In this document: positions 6,371 to 8,249 of the stretch, one piece after another
Layout of the letters: every line of letters begins with the position of its first letter
Position numbering within the stretch: position 1 is the first letter of the stretch
Source: Candidatus Omnitrophota bacterium
Lineage (GTDB): Bacteria > Omnitrophota > Gorgyraeia > Velamenicoccales > JABMQK01
Assembly: GCA_028712915.1 (NCBI GenBank)
Contig: JAQTPJ010000027.1
Location: 1 to 8,249, forward strand
DNA length: 8,249 nt
Direction of reading: 5' to 3'
Translations under genes and position numbers: made by a program
Notes under the pieces: model-generated
Told to the model about the DNA's origin: nothing
Databases searched by the model: none
Seen by the model: the letters and a program-made list of their open reading frames with translations, nothing else

Positions 6371-6907
6371 TTACCTCTCGTATAAACCCGTAAGTTTTGC
6401 TTCTTCAATAATGTGCCCGGATATTTTACTCAATAATTCCTGTTTGGTCAACCCTGGGCTAAGGTTTAACATCTCATCCAGGCAATATAATTTAAATACA
6501 TAACGATGAACCTTGCCCGGAGGCGGGCATGGGCCGCCGTAGCCTATATCCCCGGAATCGTTTATCCCTTGTTTCAAGTTATCAGGCAATATCTTTACGT
6601 TTTTAATGCCCTCTGGAAGATCACTGCTTTCAACGGGAATGTCATAAATTACCCAGTGCACCCATACGCCCGCAGGCGCATCCGGGTCATCGCAAATCAA
6701 AGCAAAACTTTTTGCCTGCTGCGATACATTCAGCCAGATTAATGGCGGCGACGCGTCTTCTCCCTGGCAGGTATATTTCTTAGGAAAGGATTCTCCATCA
6801 TGGAAGGCCGGACTTTTTAATTCTAAAGCCATAACCTCACCCCCTCTAAAAAACACAACAGGCATAACTAAGCCTATCAATAATATCTTTAAAACAAAAC
6901 CTCTCAT
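6371..6907 (-). CDS. YbhB/YbcL-type PEBP (Raf kinase inhibitor-like) protein, possibly exported
   Basis: This is a phosphatidylethanolamine-binding-protein fold. The anion pocket is visible as CDDPDAPAGVWVHW (72-85) with His84, and as GYGGPCPPPGKVHRY (122-136). Bacterial members have no firmly established substrate. From the ATG at 6907 it is 178 residues. Its first 27 look like a signal peptide: Lys7, a hydrophobic core ILLIGLVMPVVFF (8-20), and a c-region ending V-M-A before LELKSP, which would place the protein in the periplasm. The second ATG, at 6832-6830 (Met26), gives a 153-residue cytoplasmic protein of typical YbhB length and has a far stronger ribosome binding site (listed separately). 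The 6907 start has only a modest GAGAG site. It is the first gene of the seven-gene unit, 10 bp before the glycosyltransferase gene. Confidence 0.87.
   Translation of the reverse strand: MRGFVLKILLIGLVMPVVFFRGGEVMALELKSPAFHDGESFPKKYTCQGEDASPPLIWLNVSQQAKSFALICDDPDAPAGVWVHWVIYDIPVESSDLPEGIKNVKILPDNLKQGINDSGDIGYGGPCPPPGKVHRYVFKLYCLDEMLNLSPGLTKQELLSKISGHIIEEAKLTGLYER
6835..6847 (-). promoter_or_regulatory. Strong internal ribosome binding site for a short PEBP form
   Basis: On the minus strand AGAGGGGGTGAGG precedes the internal ATG at 6832. AGGGGGTGA (6845-6837) can pair with the anti-Shine-Dalgarno over nine positions, one being a G-U pair, four bases ahead of the ATG. It resembles the site of the EF-Tu-like gene in this same unit. 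It supports initiation at Met26, either instead of or in addition to the upstream start at 6907. Confidence 0.6.
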
Positions 6908-6946
6908 TCTATAACTCTCTTTATCTGTTCGGATTTATCCTGTGTA

Positions 6947-6955
6947 ATTATCGCA
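6947..6955 (-). promoter_or_regulatory. Candidate extended -10 promoter for the seven-gene unit
   Basis: Minus-strand TGCGATAAT (6955-6947) matches an extended -10 element (TGn plus GATAAT, 5 of 6 to TATAAT). It lies between the terminator of the MscS-like gene and the PEBP gene. The -35 position (about 6975-6970, TTTATT) is poor, which is tolerated in extended -10 promoters. Transcription would start near 6940, upstream of both PEBP start codons. Confidence 0.4.
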
Positions 6956-6972
6956 TGATAAGATTAGGAAAT

Positions 6973-7006
6973 AAAAAGAGCCAACTTTTTAAAGTCGGCT
7001 CTTTTT
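6973..7006 (-). terminator. Terminator after the MscS-like gene (symmetrical, possibly bidirectional)
   Basis: AAAAAGAGCC (7006-6997 read on the minus strand) pairs with GGCTCTTTTT (6982-6973) over 10 bp. After one mismatch, 4 more pairs close a short A/T loop. A T-run follows the stem on each strand because the hairpin is flanked by A5 and T5. It sits 30 bp past the stop of the membrane-protein gene and separates it from the downstream unit. Confidence 0.88.
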
Positions 7007-7035
7007 ATTAAATCAACACGTAAATACTTTATTGC

Positions 7036-7719
7036 TTATCTTTTCTCTTGTATTTTATCTAACCAACTGGTTAGCGTCTTCGCTGCCATATCTTTGCATC
7101 CTAAGCCAAAGGCTATAGCTGATGCGGCCGCAATGCTAATAATTATCGACTTCACCACTAAAGATACTAATTCAGCAGCTATGTTCAACTGCTCCAGGGC
7201 GATAGCGATAGCAGCTACCATCACAATAACCTCTGCAATCCTGGCAAGCAATCTTGCCCTTACTAAACCCGCATTTGCCGCTGCTGTCTGAATCATGGCG
7301 CTCAATAACTTGGCCATAAAAACACCTGCGAGAAGGATGAAAATGCTGATAATTATATTAGGGACGTAAAGGATTATTTTATTTAATAATTCGCCTATAA
7401 CCTGTAATCCCATGAAATCTACGGCTACAGCCGCAACCACAAGTAAACACAGCCAGTAAATCAAACCACCAACCACTTCAGAAAGTGCCTGCTTTATTCC
7501 GCCTTTTGCCAGAAAACTATTCACGCCTGTCGATTCTGCAACCGAATCCAATTTCAAAGTCTGCAAAACCTTCACTATCAATGCCTTTATTGCCTTGGCA
7601 ACCAGCCAGCCGATAACAACAATTATCAACAAGCCTATGAGCCTGGACAATATATTGCCCAACATAAACAAAGCCAACTTCGCTGCTTCTGTCGATTGTG
7701 TCAGAAAAATCTGCCACAT
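7036..7719 (-). CDS. MscS-like membrane protein with conserved TM-helix repeats, no cytoplasmic beta domain
   Basis: The 227-residue, highly hydrophobic protein has about five membrane helices (near 20-43, 83-105, 117-143, 162-179, 187-207). An amphipathic, Lys-rich linker (about 44-78) follows the first. The segment S-E-V-V-G-G-L-I-Y-W with a following D-F-M-G-L, and the ending F-G-L-G-C-K-D-M-A-A-K, are typical of the conserved TM-helix family (PF05552-like) related to small mechanosensitive channels. The MscS beta and alpha/beta cytoplasmic domain is absent; the protein stops 20 residues after the last helix. I chose ATG 7719: a GTG at 7725 lies inside the GGAGGTG ribosome binding site and cannot be the start. 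The gene has its own promoter and terminator, so it is a single-gene unit. A channel or osmotic role is inferred from family resemblance. Confidence 0.85.
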   Translation of the reverse strand: MWQIFLTQSTEAAKLALFMLGNILSRLIGLLIIVVIGWLVAKAIKALIVKVLQTLKLDSVAESTGVNSFLAKGGIKQALSEVVGGLIYWLCLLVVAAVAVDFMGLQVIGELLNKIILYVPNIIISIFILLAGVFMAKLLSAMIQTAAANAGLVRARLLARIAEVIVMVAAIAIALEQLNIAAELVSLVVKSIIISIAAASAIAFGLGCKDMAAKTLTSWLDKIQEKR

Positions 7720-7724
7720 AGACA

Positions 7725-7731
7725 CCTCCTT
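7725..7731 (-). promoter_or_regulatory. Ribosome binding site of the MscS-like gene (decides its start)
   Basis: AAGGAGG on the minus strand (7731-7725), followed by TGTCT and ATG 7719, is a near-perfect Shine-Dalgarno at 5-base spacing. The in-frame GTG at 7725-7723 overlaps it and is therefore rejected as the start. Confidence 0.85.
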
Positions 7732-7743
7732 TTTCTTTTGAAT

Positions 7744-7772
7744 AATTTATCACATCCTATTACTAATGTCAA
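7744..7772 (-). promoter_or_regulatory. Sigma-70-type promoter of the MscS-like gene
   Basis: Minus-strand TTGACA (7772-7767) is a perfect -35 box. A 17-base spacer leads to TAAATT (7749-7744), a 4-of-6 match to the -10 consensus. The predicted start point near 7737 leaves a leader of under 20 bases containing the AAGGAGG site. It lies in the 60-bp gap after the metallo-hydrolase gene. Confidence 0.7.
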
Positions 7773-7786
7773 TAACATATTGCAGT

Positions 7787-8249
7787 TTAAGGGGTAAATG
7801 TCATACCGTCATAAGCAGCCACAATATCCAGGCCTATCTCTTTTCTCAGATTTTCAGTAAGATTATTGGGCTTTGCTTTAAGCATGGTCATGCCGAAGTG
7901 CGTAAGTATGGCGGTTTCAGGCTTGAGGCTGGATATTATATGTTTTGCCTCTTGAAAACTTAAATGCTGCACCGCAGGCCGCGGTTCATAAAATACGGTA
8001 TTGATAATAACTATATCCGCCTTATAAAAATCGAGTAAATCTTTATAAAATGCGGTGTCGCCAATCAAGGAAACGCTCTTTGCGTTTATGCTAAATTTCA
8101 ACCCATACGTTTCAACCGGATGTAAATTGCGCGGGCCGGTCATAAAAGTAAAATTTCCGACGCTGTATTCCTTTTTCTCGCTTAGGAATTCTACTGACTC
8201 CACAAAATTAAGTGCGTGCTTCAATACCACAGAATCATCTTCCACCGCG
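7787..8249 (-). CDS. Metallo-beta-lactamase-fold hydrolase (partial, C-terminal part)
   Basis: The frame enters from the right edge and ends at the stop codon 7789-7787, showing about 154 residues. The visible part has the second half of an RNase Z/lactamase_B_2-type metal site. His42 is in HPVETYGLKF, Asp63 in SLIGDTAFYKD, His94 in QHLSFQEAK, and His116 in ILTHFGMTM (numbered from the first visible GTG codon at 8245). In this fold Asp63 and His116 would be metal ligands. The first HxHxDH motif must lie beyond the window. The GTG at 8245 is probably internal, since the frame is open to the edge and no ribosome binding site is visible. Such proteins include tRNA 3'-processing enzymes and many small-molecule or phosphodiester hydrolases. 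The substrate here is undetermined. Confidence 0.82.
   Translation of the reverse strand, partial: AVEDDSVVLKHALNFVESVEFLSEKKEYSVGNFTFMTGPRNLHPVETYGLKFSINAKSVSLIGDTAFYKDLLDFYKADIVIINTVFYEPRPAVQHLSFQEAKHIISSLKPETAILTHFGMTMLKAKPNNLTENLRKEIGLDIVAAYDGMTFTP

Noticed and set aside
7720..7725. GTG at 7725 as start of the MscS-like gene
   Set aside because: It lies inside the GGAGGTG ribosome binding site. ATG 7719 follows that site at proper spacing.
7517..7963. Short frames at 7517-7753 (minus) and 7766-7963 (plus)
   Set aside because: The first is an out-of-frame shadow of the MscS-like gene spanning its promoter. The second is antisense to the metallo-hydrolase. Neither has a ribosome binding site or motif.
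8243..8245. GTG at 8245 as the true start of the metallo-hydrolase
   Set aside because: The frame stays open to the window edge and the fold needs an upstream HxHxDH half, so this codon is almost certainly internal.
1..8249. Mobile elements, CRISPR arrays, tRNA or rRNA genes, defence systems
   Set aside because: No direct-repeat arrays, terminal inverted repeats, transposase, integrase or nuclease-like proteins, or RNA-gene signatures were seen. Intergenic gaps are all under 130 bp.

Overview
The window carries about ten protein genes, all read from the minus strand, so the biological order runs from high to low coordinates. The DNA is A+T-rich with strong AGGAGG-type ribosome binding sites. 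The encoded proteins suggest a Gram-negative-type (diderm) bacterium: a GT9 (heptosyltransferase-like) glycosyltransferase, a receiver/histidine-kinase cluster, and a stand-alone EF-Tu domain-2-like mini-protein. The overall flavour resembles uncultured candidate-phylum genomes such as Omnitrophota. That placement is an impression from gene content, not a demonstrated assignment. No rRNA, tRNA, CRISPR array, insertion sequence or phage gene was seen.

Layout in transcription order. (1) 8249-7787: C-terminal part of a metallo-beta-lactamase-fold hydrolase, cut by the window edge. (2) 7772-7744: a good sigma-70-type promoter, followed by a five-helix MscS-like membrane protein (7719-7036) that ends at a strong hairpin terminator (7006-6973). 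(3) 6907-412: seven closely spaced genes with gaps of 35 bp or less and one 23-bp overlap, probably one transcription unit. They are a PEBP/YbhB-like protein, a 696-residue GT4-GT9 fusion glycosyltransferase, an RluA-type pseudouridine synthase, an EF-Tu domain-2-like mini-protein, a long-form transaldolase, two stand-alone receiver-domain proteins and a membrane histidine kinase. The unit ends in a very clear intrinsic terminator (374-337). (4) 327-1: N-terminal 109 residues of an UMF1/Atg22-like MFS transporter, starting only about 10 bp after that terminator and running off the window.

How the genes work together: the unit mixes cell-envelope glycan synthesis (GT4-GT9), RNA modification and translation-related genes (RluA, EF-Tu-like), central carbon metabolism (transaldolase) and a phosphotransfer module with no DNA-binding output domain. 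This looks like a mixed housekeeping operon rather than a dedicated new system. The points most worth following up are the GT4-GT9 fusion, the output-less REC-REC-HK module, the two competing starts of the PEBP gene, and the terminator lying in the leader of the MFS gene.
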